Assembly: GCF_020217425.1 (NCBI RefSeq)
Contig: NZ_CP084090.1
Location: 2,666,001-2,730,000, forward strand
Length of the DNA stretch: 64,000 nucleotides
DNA from: Halomicrobium urmianum
GTDB taxonomy: Archaea; Halobacteriota; Halobacteria; Halobacteriales; Haloarculaceae
Direction of reading: 5' to 3'
The translations under genes were made by a program, and so were the position numbers. Numbering within the stretch: the stretch's first letter is position 1; the number at the start of each line of letters is the position of its first letter. The notes beneath the pieces were generated by a model. The model was not told the origin of the DNA. It did not search any database and saw only the letters and a list, made by a program, of their open reading frames with translations. This document shows positions 7,885 through 16,049 of this stretch, piece by piece.

Positions 7885-8214
7885 GTGGCCCGATTTCGGG
7901 ATGCCATACCTATTTGGCGCGACACTTACCCCCGTGACGCTCGTAACGGCTCCGTGGGCCTTCTGCACACACTCCGGAAATGGTACGCGCTCCGCCTGGG
8001 CAGCGGCAGGGAGATGCGCGAGAACGGTGCGACGCTACACCCGTGTCCCCACTGCGAGCGGGAGACGCCGGTCTTCGAGACCGAGTACGATCGCGACGGT
8101 CGACCGGTCTCCTTCACCGTCTGCCTCTGGTGTCGGGGACTGATCGAGTACGGCGAACTCTCGGCGGAGCCACACGAGCCGTTTCTCTCGGCGGGCGAGG
8201 CACAGACGCACTGA
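7885..8214 (+). CDS. Small zinc-ribbon protein of unknown function
   Basis: A 109-residue reading frame whose supported part is the C-terminal ~66 residues: HPCPHCERETPVF followed by VCLWCRGLIEY, a Cys-x2-Cys / Cys-x2-Cys zinc ribbon, then a short acidic tail. The first ~43 residues are less convincing and a start at the internal ATG at 8014 (MRENGATLHP) is possible. An AT-rich patch (CCATACCTATTTGG, about 7907) could be the promoter for the longer form. Zinc micro-proteins of this kind are common in haloarchaea and mostly uncharacterised. Confidence 0.55.
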   Translation: MARFRDAIPIWRDTYPRDARNGSVGLLHTLRKWYALRLGSGREMRENGATLHPCPHCERETPVFETEYDRDGRPVSFTVCLWCRGLIEYGELSAEPHEPFLSAGEAQTH

Positions 8215-8311
8215 CTGCGGCGGGCCGGACGTCCGTCGTCGGACGGACCGGCACACCTCGACGTGGCGGACGTGAACGGGTTTAACACGTCAGGAACCCA
8301 ACGTTTCTGGC

Positions 8312-9652
8312 ATGGACGCCCGGCCCAACGTGGTCCTCTTGCACTGTCACGACCTCGGCCAGTACCTGGGCTGCTACGGGGTCGACGTCGAGACGCCGAA
8401 CGTCGACCGTCTGGCGGCGGAGGGCGCCCGGTTCGCGAACCACTTCACTGCCGCGCCGCAGTGCTCGCCGAGCCGCGGGAGCCTCCACACCGGGCTCTAC
8501 CCCCACCAGCACGGGCTCGTGGGGCTCGCACACACGGACTGGGAACTGGACGTCCGGCGGACGCTCCCGTATCGCCTGTCGAAACTGGGCTACGAGACCC
8601 ACCAGTTCGGCCTCCAGCACGTCTCAGAGGAACCGGAGCGGCTCGGGTACGACGAGATCCACACCGCTGGGACGCTCTCCCCGGGGGTCTCGCCCGCCGT
8701 CCACTCCGCGAACCGGGCCCGCGACGTCGCGGAGACGGTGGCGACCTACCTCACGAACGGGCTCGGGTCGCCCTTCTTTGCCTCCATCGGGTTCTTCGAG
8801 GCCCACCGCGTCCTCGAGGACGACGGCGGGGACGACCCGCTGTACGGCTTCGGCGACCGCTACGACTTGCCGGACCCGGAAGCCGTCGAGGTGCCGGGGT
8901 ACCTGCCCGACGATCCGGGGGTTCGCGAGGATCTGGCGGCGCTGCAGGGCATGGTCCGCGCCCTCGACGATGGCGTGGGGACGGTCCTCGACGCGCTCGC
9001 TGCCGCCGGCATCGACGACGAGACGCTCGTCGTCTTCACGACCGAGCACGGCGTCGCGTTCCCGCGGGCGAAGGGCACCTGCTACGATCCCGGCATCGAG
9101 GGCGTCCTCCTTGCGCGGTACCCGCCGCTGATCGATCCCGGGACGGTCTACGAGGGCCTGGTGAGCAACGTCGACATCCTGCCGACGATAATCGACGCCG
9201 TCGCCGACGAGATCCCGGACTACGTCGAGGGGCGGAGCCTCGTCCCCCTGTTCGACGATCGGCCGTTCGCCGAGCGCGACGCGGCGTTCGCGGAGCTGAC
9301 CTGGCACGGCACGTACAGCCCGGTCCGGGCGATCAGGACGGACCGGTACAAGTACGTGCGCCACTTCTGGCACGGCTCCCGCGTGTTCATGCCCGACGAC
9401 GTGTTCGCGAGCCGGGCCGGGAGAGCGGTTCGGGGCCGCTACGGCCTGACATCGGACGTGTCCGAGGAGCTGTACGACCTCGAAGCGGATCCCTGGGAGC
9501 AGGAGAACGTCGCCGCGGACGAGGCGTACGACCAGGTCCGCGAGGAACTCGCCAAGCGGCTCGGGGGCTGGCTCCGCGAGACGAGCGACCCGATCCTCGA
9601 CGGACCGATCCCGCCCGCGGACTACGACGAGCTGTTCGCGGGTCTGGAGTAA
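8312..9652 (+). CDS. Sulfatase (alkaline-phosphatase superfamily)
   Basis: A 446-residue type I sulfatase-like hydrolase. Residues 5-14 (PNVVLLHCHD) hold the first metal-binding Asp14, and Cys51-S-P-S-Arg55 is the canonical CxPSR motif whose Cys is converted to formylglycine. The usual second metal motif (S/T-D-H-G) appears as TTEHG, an Asp-to-Glu change. The C-terminal half has the substrate-strand signatures SNVDILPTI, RTDRYKYVRHF and ELYDLEADPWEQ. No signal peptide is seen, so it is probably cytoplasmic. A TTTAAC box ~28 bp upstream fits a leaderless mRNA. No transporter or maturase gene lies nearby. The substrate is unknown. Confidence 0.88.
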   Translation: MDARPNVVLLHCHDLGQYLGCYGVDVETPNVDRLAAEGARFANHFTAAPQCSPSRGSLHTGLYPHQHGLVGLAHTDWELDVRRTLPYRLSKLGYETHQFGLQHVSEEPERLGYDEIHTAGTLSPGVSPAVHSANRARDVAETVATYLTNGLGSPFFASIGFFEAHRVLEDDGGDDPLYGFGDRYDLPDPEAVEVPGYLPDDPGVREDLAALQGMVRALDDGVGTVLDALAAAGIDDETLVVFTTEHGVAFPRAKGTCYDPGIEGVLLARYPPLIDPGTVYEGLVSNVDILPTIIDAVADEIPDYVEGRSLVPLFDDRPFAERDAAFAELTWHGTYSPVRAIRTDRYKYVRHFWHGSRVFMPDDVFASRAGRAVRGRYGLTSDVSEELYDLEADPWEQENVAADEAYDQVREELAKRLGGWLRETSDPILDGPIPPADYDELFAGLE

Positions 9653-9695
9653 TCGAGGACGGGCGTTCGCCGCGGCTGCGGCCGTCGCAACCGAT

Positions 9696-10427
9696 CTACG
9701 GCCGGCGCGCGAAGGTGAGGTAGCCGGTGTGGCCGACGCCCCGTGTCGAGGGGCGGGTGCCGCGGTCGCCGACGTCGAGTTCGCGCTGGATGGTCTCCAG
9801 GGACTCGACGTCTTCGAGGCCGACCTCGCGGGCCGCCTCGACGGCCTCGCGGGACTGCTCGACGAACGGCGAGTAGACGGCGACGAAGCCGCCGGGCACC
9901 AGCAGGTCCGGTGCCCGCTCGACGACGGCGGCCGCGTCGCCCGTGTCGAGCGTGATAGCGTCGAACTGCTGGCCCAAGTCGTCGAGTTCGTCGGTCACGT
10001 CACCGGTCCGGACCTCGACGGCGTCCGCGACGCCGGCGTCGGCCATGTTCTGGCGGGCGACCTCGGCGAACTCGGGGTCGCGCTCGTAGGTGACCACGGA
10101 GGCGCCGATGCGGCCGAGGTAGGCCGCCAGCACGCCCGTTCCGGTGCCCGCGTCGAGGACCCGGTCGCCGGACTGGAGGCCGGTCCGGCCAACCACGAGT
10201 CCGACGTCCCGGGGCATCATCGGCGCTCCGGTCCGCTCGAGGTGCTCGAACAGGTCCGGGCCGCGCAGGCCGCGGACCGTGAAGGCCTCGCCGAGGTGCG
10301 TCTCGACGACGTCGCCGGGTTCGACATCGTCGGGGACCTCCATGATGCCGAGGTCCGACTCGAGGGTGTCGCCGGGCGACAGCAGGTGCTCGCGGTCCCG
10401 TTCTCGATGAACGAAAAGATAGCTCAT
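9696..10427 (-). CDS. trmI: tRNA (adenine-N1)-methyltransferase TrmI
   Basis: A 243-residue SAM-dependent methyltransferase of the TrmI/Trm61 family, making m1A at positions 57/58 of the tRNA T-loop. An N-terminal small beta domain (residues 1-65) precedes the Rossmann core. Motif I is DAGTGTGVLAAYLG near residues 92-105, with YERDPEF as the ribose-binding acid and LDTGDA as motif IV. The archaeal TrmI hallmark of PMMPRDVGLV before motif I is present. It sits 37 bp downstream of the NAC gene in a PUA-NAC-TrmI cluster conserved among archaea, which ties it to translation. Confidence 0.9.
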   Translation of the reverse strand: MSYLFVHRERDREHLLSPGDTLESDLGIMEVPDDVEPGDVVETHLGEAFTVRGLRGPDLFEHLERTGAPMMPRDVGLVVGRTGLQSGDRVLDAGTGTGVLAAYLGRIGASVVTYERDPEFAEVARQNMADAGVADAVEVRTGDVTDELDDLGQQFDAITLDTGDAAAVVERAPDLLVPGGFVAVYSPFVEQSREAVEAAREVGLEDVESLETIQRELDVGDRGTRPSTRGVGHTGYLTFARRP

Positions 10428-10464
10428 GGTGACAGTCGAATCGTAGACGGGACGACCGTCACAC

Positions 10465-10860
10465 TCACTCCAGTCGCTCGACGGCCGCCGCGAGGTCGCC
10501 GTCGGTCTCGGCCAGCGCCTCCCGGGCGGTGTCCTCGTCGACGTCGGCGCGCATCGCGACGAGTTCGACGTCGTCGTCCGGGATGCCCTCGTCGCCGCTC
10601 TCCTCGCCCTCGGCTCCGGCGTCGGCTCCGCCGGAGTCGCCGGCGCCGCGCTCGCGGGATTCGGGATTCCCGACGACCTGGTAGGTCTTCTGGCCCTGGG
10701 CCTCCATGAGCTGGACCTCGGCGTCGTCGAAGTACAGCTCCTCGTCGGAGGTCCGGATGATCACTTCCTCGGCATCGATGTCCTCCATGTCGATGCCCAT
10801 CTGTTCCATCATCTGCTTCATCTTCCGCGGATTCAGACCGCCGCCGCCTCCTCCGAACAT
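10465..10860 (-). CDS. nac: Nascent polypeptide-associated complex protein (NAC alpha)
   Basis: A 131-residue archaeal NAC homolog that binds nascent chains at the ribosome exit. Residues 1-20 are the Gly/Met-rich start ([20 protein letters not shown]), residues ~22-65 the NAC domain ([11 protein letters not shown], then YQVVG). An acidic linker follows, and residues ~92-131 form a UBA domain ([19 protein letters not shown]). Archaeal NAC is a homodimer. It stands between the PUA-domain gene and trmI, all on the same strand and probably co-transcribed. Confidence 0.93.
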   Translation of the reverse strand: MFGGGGGGLNPRKMKQMMEQMGIDMEDIDAEEVIIRTSDEELYFDDAEVQLMEAQGQKTYQVVGNPESRERGAGDSGGADAGAEGEESGDEGIPDDDVELVAMRADVDEDTAREALAETDGDLAAAVERLE

Positions 10861-10944
10861 ACCCGGGACTGCGAGGCCCTGGGCAAAAAGAACACCGACC
10901 CGCGGCGCTCGCGGCAGTCGGACCGACTGCCCCCTCTCGTCGCG

Positions 10945-11415
10945 CTACTCGGCTTCGATCCCGTGGCGGACCTTCACCGCCATCCCCGTCTCGAAGTCGA
11001 GCATGGCCTCGCCGGGTAGCTCGGCGCGGCCCACGCCCAGCAGATCGCCGTCCTCGTGGACGACCAGCGCCTCGTCGCCCGGCCGGATGCCGGGGTCGGC
11101 CGCCCGCACGAACTTTGCGAATGTATTGCGCCCCTCGCGGACGTAGGGCTCGCTCTCCGATCCCACGACGACGCGGTGGCGCGGCGGCTCGTGGGCCGCC
11201 TGCAGGCGTCGCCCGCCAGCGGCGCCGAGCACGAAGCGGCCGTCCGTCGCGTAGGTCGCCAGCCGCCCCTCAGGGGCCGTCACCTGTCGCGGGCGACCCG
11301 AACTCGTGTGGCTCACGCTCAGGTCCTCGCCGTCGCCGAACAGCGCCGCCCCGGCGCCGGCGCCGAACTGGTAGTCGGCCGCGCGTCGGAGCAGGCCCAG
11401 ATCGCGGTCGGTCAT
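10945..11415 (-). CDS. PUA domain-containing protein
   Basis: A 156-residue protein whose C-terminal half is a PUA RNA-binding domain: RHRVVVGSESEPYVREGRN, KFVRAADPGIRPGDEALVV, DGDLLGVGRAEL, then MAVKVRHGIE. The N-terminal part (LGLLRRAADYQFG, VSHTSSGRPRQV) matches small archaeal PUA proteins related to the tRNA-guanine transglycosylase and pseudouridine synthase tails. It probably binds tRNA or rRNA and may guide a modification enzyme. It is first in the PUA-NAC-TrmI unit. The ATG at 11415 is selected over an upstream codon because the TDRDLGLLRRAADYQF start is the conserved one. Confidence 0.85.
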   Translation of the reverse strand: MTDRDLGLLRRAADYQFGAGAGAALFGDGEDLSVSHTSSGRPRQVTAPEGRLATYATDGRFVLGAAGGRRLQAAHEPPRHRVVVGSESEPYVREGRNTFAKFVRAADPGIRPGDEALVVHEDGDLLGVGRAELPGEAMLDFETGMAVKVRHGIEAE

Positions 11416-11550
11416 CGGCTCGTCGGAGGCGCCCCCCGGCCAAAAGGCCACGCATCCGCGACGCCCTCCGACACTGTTATGCTATGACGTGCCTCTCTCG
11501 GTCGATTCCGAGGAATTTTATATTCTCCGGAAATCTACGTTTGTTCGACA

Positions 11551-11733
11551 ATGGCAACGGATTCGCGGAAAGTGATGGTCGGCTCCCTCCTGCTTCTGGT
11601 CAGTACGGCGCTCATCATGGGCACCGCACCGCTCGTCGACGCCCTGCCCGTGGTGGTGGCGTCGTTCGCGGCCCTCGGGCTCGCGGCCGGCGCGCTGCTG
11701 GTCGGGACCTCCGAGGACGCCCGGCCGGTCTAA
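11551..11733 (+). CDS. 60-residue membrane protein, two TM segments
   Basis: A very small hydrophobic protein: a charged start (MATDSRK), TM helix ~8-29, TM helix ~33-53, and a short polar tail. AT-rich sequence (TTTTATATTC, about 11516-11525) lies ~28 bp upstream and is a good TATA candidate for a leaderless transcript, which supports it being a real gene. No function can be given. Its TAA stop is the first base triplet of a short TACGGAC repeat motif. Confidence 0.6.
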   Translation: MATDSRKVMVGSLLLLVSTALIMGTAPLVDALPVVVASFAALGLAAGALLVGTSEDARPV

Positions 11734-11752
11734 TACGGACGGCCGTCGCTGT
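11731..11752 (+). repeat. Partial TGATACGGAC-family motif on a stop codon
   Basis: TAATACGGACGGCCGTCGCT begins with the stop codon of the 60-residue membrane protein. It resembles the outer arm of the larger palindromes at 54443-54526 and 58976-59058, but the matching distal arm is not evident here. Confidence 0.4.
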
Positions 11753-11849
11753 ATCCGGGCGGCCGCCCGCAGTCGGCCCGGTCGTGAGGGTAGTGAACGA
11801 CGAGAGCTCGTACGGCCGCCTTCTCGTTTCGACGTGAACCGACGCGGAG

Positions 11850-12347
11850 CTACAGCAGGAATCGGTCCGACTCCTCGCTGAGGTCGCGGAAGTCGTCGGC
11901 GGCCTCGATCAGCTCCTCGGCGGTCGACTCTGCGAAGCCCATCGTCTCGACGCGGACGCCCTCGTGGCGCAGGTAGCGACACAGGCGGGCGAAGTCGCCG
12001 TCGCCGGTACAGAGGACGACGGTGTCGACGTGGGGCGCCAGCGAGACGGCGTCGAGGCTCATCCCGACGTCCCAGTCGGCCTTCTTCGAGCCGTCGCCGA
12101 ACGTCTTGATGTCCTTGATGCGCGTCTCGAATCCGATGTCGACCAGCGCCTCGAAGAAGGTCTCCTCGTCGTCGGCGTCGGCCCGGATGACGTAGGCGAT
12201 GGCGCGGGTCAGGTCGCGGTCGTCGACGGCCTCCTCCAGCAGCGCCGAGTAGTCGATGTTGCGCGTGTAGAGGCTCCGGGCGGAGTGATACAGGTTCTGC
12301 GCGTCGGCCAGGACGCCCACGCGCTGGCCCGGATGTGTCACGGTCAT
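11850..12347 (-). CDS. NYN domain protein (LabA/DUF88-like PIN-fold nuclease)
   Basis: A 165-residue protein with the NYN/PIN-like fold. RVGVLADAQNLYHSARSL near the N-terminus gives the first catalytic Asp and the N-x2-H pattern. KKADWDVGMSLDAVSLA provides the second acidic cluster (DWDVGM) and LCTGDGDFARLCRYLRHEG the third (GDGDF). These residues build a Mg-dependent RNase active site in the family, so ribonuclease activity is likely though the RNA target is unknown. Start at 12347 (MTVTHPGQRVG) instead of the in-frame codon nine residues earlier, which gives an unconserved extension. Divergent from ridA. Confidence 0.85.
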   Translation of the reverse strand: MTVTHPGQRVGVLADAQNLYHSARSLYTRNIDYSALLEEAVDDRDLTRAIAYVIRADADDEETFFEALVDIGFETRIKDIKTFGDGSKKADWDVGMSLDAVSLAPHVDTVVLCTGDGDFARLCRYLRHEGVRVETMGFAESTAEELIEAADDFRDLSEESDRFLL

Positions 12348-12459
12348 ACGCGAGTCGTGCGCGCGATGCGGCAAAGTCCTTCGGGCTCAGCGGCGACGAC
12401 CGGCCGACGAGGCTCCGGCCCGGTGGCTTTTTCGTGTCGTGGTGGCAATCACCACCGAC

Positions 12460-12834
12460 ATGGAGGAGATCACCACCGACGACGCGCCGGAGAGCATCGG
12501 ACCGTACTCGCAGGGAATCCGCGACGGCGACCGGATCTACGTCTCCGGGCAGGGGCCGATCGACCCCGACAGCGGCGACGTGGTCAGCCAGGACGTCGGC
12601 GAGCAGACCGCGAAGACGCTGGAGAACGTCGCGGCCATCCTGGAGGCCGGCGGCGCCTCGCTGGACGACGTGCTCAAGACGACCGTCTTCGTCTCGGACA
12701 TGCGGTACTACGACGACGTCAACGAGGTGTACGGCGAGCACATGAGCGACCCCTATCCCGCCCGCAGCGCCGTCGAGGTCGTCAAGCTCCCCGTCGACAT
12801 CAAGGTCGAGATTGAGGCCATCGCGACGGTCTGA
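12460..12834 (+). CDS. RidA family reactive imine/enamine deaminase
   Basis: A 124-residue YjgF/YER057c/UK114 protein. RidA enzymes hydrolyse reactive 2-aminoacrylate-type intermediates produced by PLP enzymes. Conserved blocks are IGPYSQGI (residues ~13-20), YVSGQGPIDP, the helical QTAKTLENVAAILEAGG, DVLKTTVFVSDM with the neighbouring arginine in PARSAVEVVKLP (the carboxylate-binding Arg), and the terminal IEIEAIA-like strand (VEIEAIATV). A homotrimer is typical. GGCTTTTTCG ~30 bp upstream is a plausible promoter. Its location before the PLP-using lysine pathway genes may be coincidental. Confidence 0.9.
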   Translation: MEEITTDDAPESIGPYSQGIRDGDRIYVSGQGPIDPDSGDVVSQDVGEQTAKTLENVAAILEAGGASLDDVLKTTVFVSDMRYYDDVNEVYGEHMSDPYPARSAVEVVKLPVDIKVEIEAIATV

Positions 12835-12851
12835 TACGGGCCGTCGCAGCC
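12832..12851 (+). repeat. Partial TGATACGG-family motif on the ridA stop codon
   Basis: TGATACGGGCCGTCGCAGCC starts with the ridA TGA and matches the outer arm of the palindromes at 54443-54526 and 58976-59058 with a few changes. Confidence 0.4.
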
Positions 12852-12929
12852 GGCTCCGGTTCGGGCACGCCGTCCGTCGGGAACGCAACGCCTAAGTCCA
12901 ACCGTCATGATTCCACACGTATGCGACGT

Positions 12930-12970
12930 GACGCACCGGCTCGCGCCAGCGAGGCCGCGAGCGGTGCGTC
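12930..12970 (+). promoter_or_regulatory. Strong hairpin upstream of dapA
   Basis: GACGCACCGGCTCGCG (12930-12945) pairs with CGCGAGCGGTGCGTC (12956-12970), a 15-bp stem with one bulged G and a 10-nt loop. It ends 124 bp before the dapA ATG. It could be an attenuator or leader structure for the lysine operon, the end signal of the ridA transcript, or another dispersed palindrome. Nothing else stands out in the 260 bp between ridA and dapA. Confidence 0.5.
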
Positions 12971-13094
12971 CGCGCCGGTGAAACCGAAACGCGCGTTCTG
13001 AGACTCGTGGCGGGCGTGGCGCCCCCGTCCCGGGTCGGACCACTTTTGCCGACGCGCACCGGACCGTCGACCAGTAACCGCGACACCCACACCA

Positions 13095-14021
13095 ATGACG
13101 GACATCGACTTCACCGGCGTGTACCCCGCGATGTGCACGCCGTTCCACGACGACGCGGACCGCAGCATCGACTTCGAGACGCTCAGAGAGGACGCCCAGC
13201 GACTGGAGGCGGCCGGCGTCGACGGCCTCGTGCCCGTGGGCTCGACCGGCGAGTCCGCGACCATGACCCACGACGAGCACGTCGAGGTCGTCGAAGCAGT
13301 CGTCGACGCCGTCGACGACGTGCCAGTCGTCGCCGGCACGGGCTCGAACAACACCCGCGAGGCGCTCTCCCTCTCGCGGCGCGCGGTCGAGGCCGGCGCG
13401 GACGCGCTCCTGCTGATCTCCCCCTACTACAACAAGCCCGAGCAGCGCGGCCTCGTCGACCACTACGAGACCATCGCCGACGAGGTCGACTGCCCCCAGA
13501 TCGTCTACAACGTCCCCTCCCGGACGGGCCAGAACATCGAGCCCGACACCGCGGTCGAACTGGCCGCACATCAGAACATCCTGGGGTACAAGGCCGCCAG
13601 CGGCGACATGAACCAGATCTCTGAAATCGTCGAGCGCACGCGCGAGGAGGAGTTCGCGGTGCTCTCCGGCGATGACGGAATGACGCTGCCGATGCTCTCG
13701 ATCGGTGCGGACGGGTGCATCAGCGTCGCGGCCAACGTCGAACCCGAGCGCACCTGCGCGATGGTCGGCGCGGCGCTTTCCGGCGACTTCCAGCGCGCCC
13801 GCGAGATTCACCACGAACTTGGCCCACTCTTTCGCGCGCTGTTCGTCGAGACCAACCCCATTCCGGTCAAGGAGGCCATGCGGATCCGCGGCTACGGCCC
13901 GGCGCACCTCCGCCAGCCTCTCTCGAGACTCTCCGAGGAGCACGTCGACCACCTCGAGGACGTCCTCGCCGACCTGGCGGACGAGGACCTCGAGGACGAG
14001 TACGCGGAGGTGGAGCGATGA
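13095..14021 (+). CDS. dapA: 4-hydroxy-tetrahydrodipicolinate synthase
   Basis: A 308-residue TIM-barrel aldolase that condenses aspartate semialdehyde with pyruvate, the first committed step to lysine. Schiff-base Lys166 is in LGYKAASGD, Tyr138 in IVYNVPSRTG and Thr51 in VGSTGES, matching the catalytic K/Y/T set. SPYYNKP (109-115) is the usual DapA block. It leads an operon: its TGA overlaps the dapB ATG (ATGA, 14018-14021), so translation is coupled. The C-terminal tail after residue ~290 is acidic, as in other halophilic homologs. Some archaeal DapA-like proteins have other substrates, but the operon settles the role here. Confidence 0.95.
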   Translation: MTDIDFTGVYPAMCTPFHDDADRSIDFETLREDAQRLEAAGVDGLVPVGSTGESATMTHDEHVEVVEAVVDAVDDVPVVAGTGSNNTREALSLSRRAVEAGADALLLISPYYNKPEQRGLVDHYETIADEVDCPQIVYNVPSRTGQNIEPDTAVELAAHQNILGYKAASGDMNQISEIVERTREEEFAVLSGDDGMTLPMLSIGADGCISVAANVEPERTCAMVGAALSGDFQRAREIHHELGPLFRALFVETNPIPVKEAMRIRGYGPAHLRQPLSRLSEEHVDHLEDVLADLADEDLEDEYAEVER

Positions 14022-14776
14022 CCCGCGTCGCGGTCAACGGCGCGACGGGCCGCACTGGCGGCGCCGCCGTCGACGGCGGTCTGGAGCGCGAAGACGTGGA
14101 CGTGGTCGTCGGCTTCGCCAGCGAGGCCGGCGAACGGAGCGGCGTCCCGATCCGTCCCGCCGGCGAGGCCGGCGAGGCGCTCGCGGAGTTCGACGTCGGC
14201 GTCGTGGTCGACTTCGCCGCGCCAGCGGCCACGTTGGCCGTCGCCGAGGACGCCGCAGAGGCCGGCCTCCCCCTCGTCGTCGGCACGACCGGCTTCGACG
14301 ACGGCGAACTCGACCGCCTGCGCGAGATCAGCCAGACGGTCCCCGTCCTCAAGGCGACCAACTTCTCCCGGGGCATCCAGGCCCTCCTCGGTGCGGTCGA
14401 GGCGGCCGTCGCCGCGCTCCCGGAGTACGACCTCGAACTGCTGGAGACCCACCACAACGGCAAGGTCGACGCACCGTCCGGGACCGCCGGAACCATCCTG
14501 GAGACGATCCAGCGCCAGCGCGACGTCGAGCCCGTCTACGGCCGCGAGGGCCACGCCCCGCGCGAGGACGACGAGATCGGCGTCTTCGCCCGCCGCGCCG
14601 GCGACGTCCGCGGCGAGCACGAGCTCGTCCTGGCCGGCAACGACGAGGTGCTGTCGCTGACCCACCGCGCCGAGGACCGCGGCGTGTTCGCCGCCGGCGC
14701 GCTCGACTCGGCGACCTGGATCGAGGGGCGCGACCCCGGCTGGTACGACTTCACCGGCGTCGTCGCCGGGGAGTGA
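14018..14776 (+). CDS. dapB: 4-hydroxy-tetrahydrodipicolinate reductase
   Basis: A 252-residue NAD(P)H-dependent reductase, second step of the diaminopimelate route. The N-terminal Rossmann motif VNGATGRTGGA (GxxGxxG type) is at residues ~6-16. The substrate domain has LETHHNGKVDAPSGTA, with the His pair and Lys of the catalytic loop; family members usually read HH-x3-K-D-(A/S)-P-S-G-T. FSRGIQALL and GTTGF are also conserved. The ATG overlaps the dapA stop by 4 bp. Family members use NADH or NADPH; I cannot tell which from this sequence. Confidence 0.95.
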   Translation: MTRVAVNGATGRTGGAAVDGGLEREDVDVVVGFASEAGERSGVPIRPAGEAGEALAEFDVGVVVDFAAPAATLAVAEDAAEAGLPLVVGTTGFDDGELDRLREISQTVPVLKATNFSRGIQALLGAVEAAVAALPEYDLELLETHHNGKVDAPSGTAGTILETIQRQRDVEPVYGREGHAPREDDEIGVFARRAGDVRGEHELVLAGNDEVLSLTHRAEDRGVFAAGALDSATWIEGRDPGWYDFTGVVAGE

Positions 14777-14857
14777 CCGGACTCGCGCCGACGGGACGGA
14801 TCGACCGCCACGCCCGACTTCGGGGACGTTTTGACCTAGCGGGCGCTCGCCTTCCCC

Positions 14858-15688
14858 ATGAGTCTGCAATCCGACGTGGAGGACCTCTGGCAGCGCAAGC
14901 AGGACGGGCTGACCGCCGAGGACGCCACCGGCGACCACCTGGCGACGCTCGACGAGTTCCTCGCCGCGCTCGAGGCGGGCGAGGTCCGCGCCGCCGAGAA
15001 GTCCGGGGGAGAGTGGGAGGCCAACGAGTGGGTCAAGCAGGGCATCCTGCTGAACTTCGGCCTGCGCGAGACGGAGGCCCGCACCCACGGCGGCGTCGAC
15101 TACCACGACGTCCTGCCGCTGCGGGAGACGGGCGACCTCGCCGAGCGCGGCACGCGCAACACGCCCGACGGCACCGTGATCCGCCGCGGCGCCTACCTCG
15201 GCGAGGACTGCATCATGATGTCGCCGAGCTTCGTCAACGTCGGGGCCCACGTCGGCGACAGCACGCTCGTCGACTCCTGCGACACGGTCGGCTCCTGCGC
15301 CCAGATCGGCGAGAACGTCAAGCTGGGCGCCAACACGCTGATCGGCGGCGTGCTGGAACCGGTCGAGGACGCCCCGGTCATCGTCGAGGACGACGTCTCG
15401 CTGGGCGCGGGCTGTCGGGTCACCTCCGGCTTCGTCGTCGGCGAGGGCTCGATCGTCGGGGAGAACACGCTGCTGACGCCCCGGATTCCGATCTACGACC
15501 TCGTGGAGGAGGAAGTGATCTACGGCCACCTGCCGCCGGAGCGCCGCGCGTTCACCCGCTTCGTGGAGTCCAGCGTCAGCGACCACGACCTCTTCGAGGG
15601 CGGCGCGTACAAGCCCGCCGTGGTCGCCACGGACGTCGAAGCGGAGACCCTGGAAGCGACGGAGCGAGAGGACGCGCTTCGGGAGTAG
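14858..15688 (+). CDS. dapD: Tetrahydrodipicolinate N-succinyltransferase
   Basis: A 276-residue acyltransferase that uses succinyl-CoA to block the amino group of tetrahydrodipicolinate. The N-terminal helical part (1-95) is followed by a left-handed parallel beta-helix with hexapeptide repeats: VIRRGAYLGEDCIMM, VNVGAHVGDSTLV, CAQIGENVKLGANTLI, APVIVEDDVSLGAG, VVGEGSIVGEN. The family's RGAYL and MMPSFVN-like blocks (MMSPSFVN) are intact. A trimer is expected. It lies 81 bp after dapB in the same direction. Presence of DapD with DapE marks the succinylase variant of lysine synthesis. Confidence 0.95.
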   Translation: MSLQSDVEDLWQRKQDGLTAEDATGDHLATLDEFLAALEAGEVRAAEKSGGEWEANEWVKQGILLNFGLRETEARTHGGVDYHDVLPLRETGDLAERGTRNTPDGTVIRRGAYLGEDCIMMSPSFVNVGAHVGDSTLVDSCDTVGSCAQIGENVKLGANTLIGGVLEPVEDAPVIVEDDVSLGAGCRVTSGFVVGEGSIVGENTLLTPRIPIYDLVEEEVIYGHLPPERRAFTRFVESSVSDHDLFEGGAYKPAVVATDVEAETLEATEREDALRE

Positions 15689-16049
15689 GGAGGTCGCGAC
15701 TGAAAGGAGCGACCTCGTTACGGGCGAACGGCGATCACATGGAGCCGCAAGCCAGCGAGGTTCCGGCCGCAGGGAGGAACCTCGGATAGCGACCGGGAGC
15801 CGAGCGGAGCGAGGCGATACGCGAGCGGCGTCGGTGTGTCGTCGTTTCGCTTACGGCGTCTTTTCTCGCCCCTTCGGGCCGGATAGAGCGCTGATGAGGG
15901 CCACTCGATGGACGGTCGATAGCCCATCGCTACCGCTTGGATTTCGATAGTGGCGGCGCTTTTCGTAGTCCGCTGCGTCCCCTGCTACTCGTTGCCACCA
16001 TGCACGCACCGATCGATGACGAGGCGCGCGGCGCGGGCGGAGGGAGAAC
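15689..16049. other. 361-bp intergenic stretch between dapD and the Tat protein gene
   Basis: No gene is supported here. It contains GCCGAGCGGAGCGAGGC (15799-15815), one more example of the GAGCGGAGCGAG core found in hairpins elsewhere, and scattered short palindromes. The length and lack of coding signal suggest that the dap operon is interrupted at this point, so the genes after it probably have their own promoters. Confidence 0.5.
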
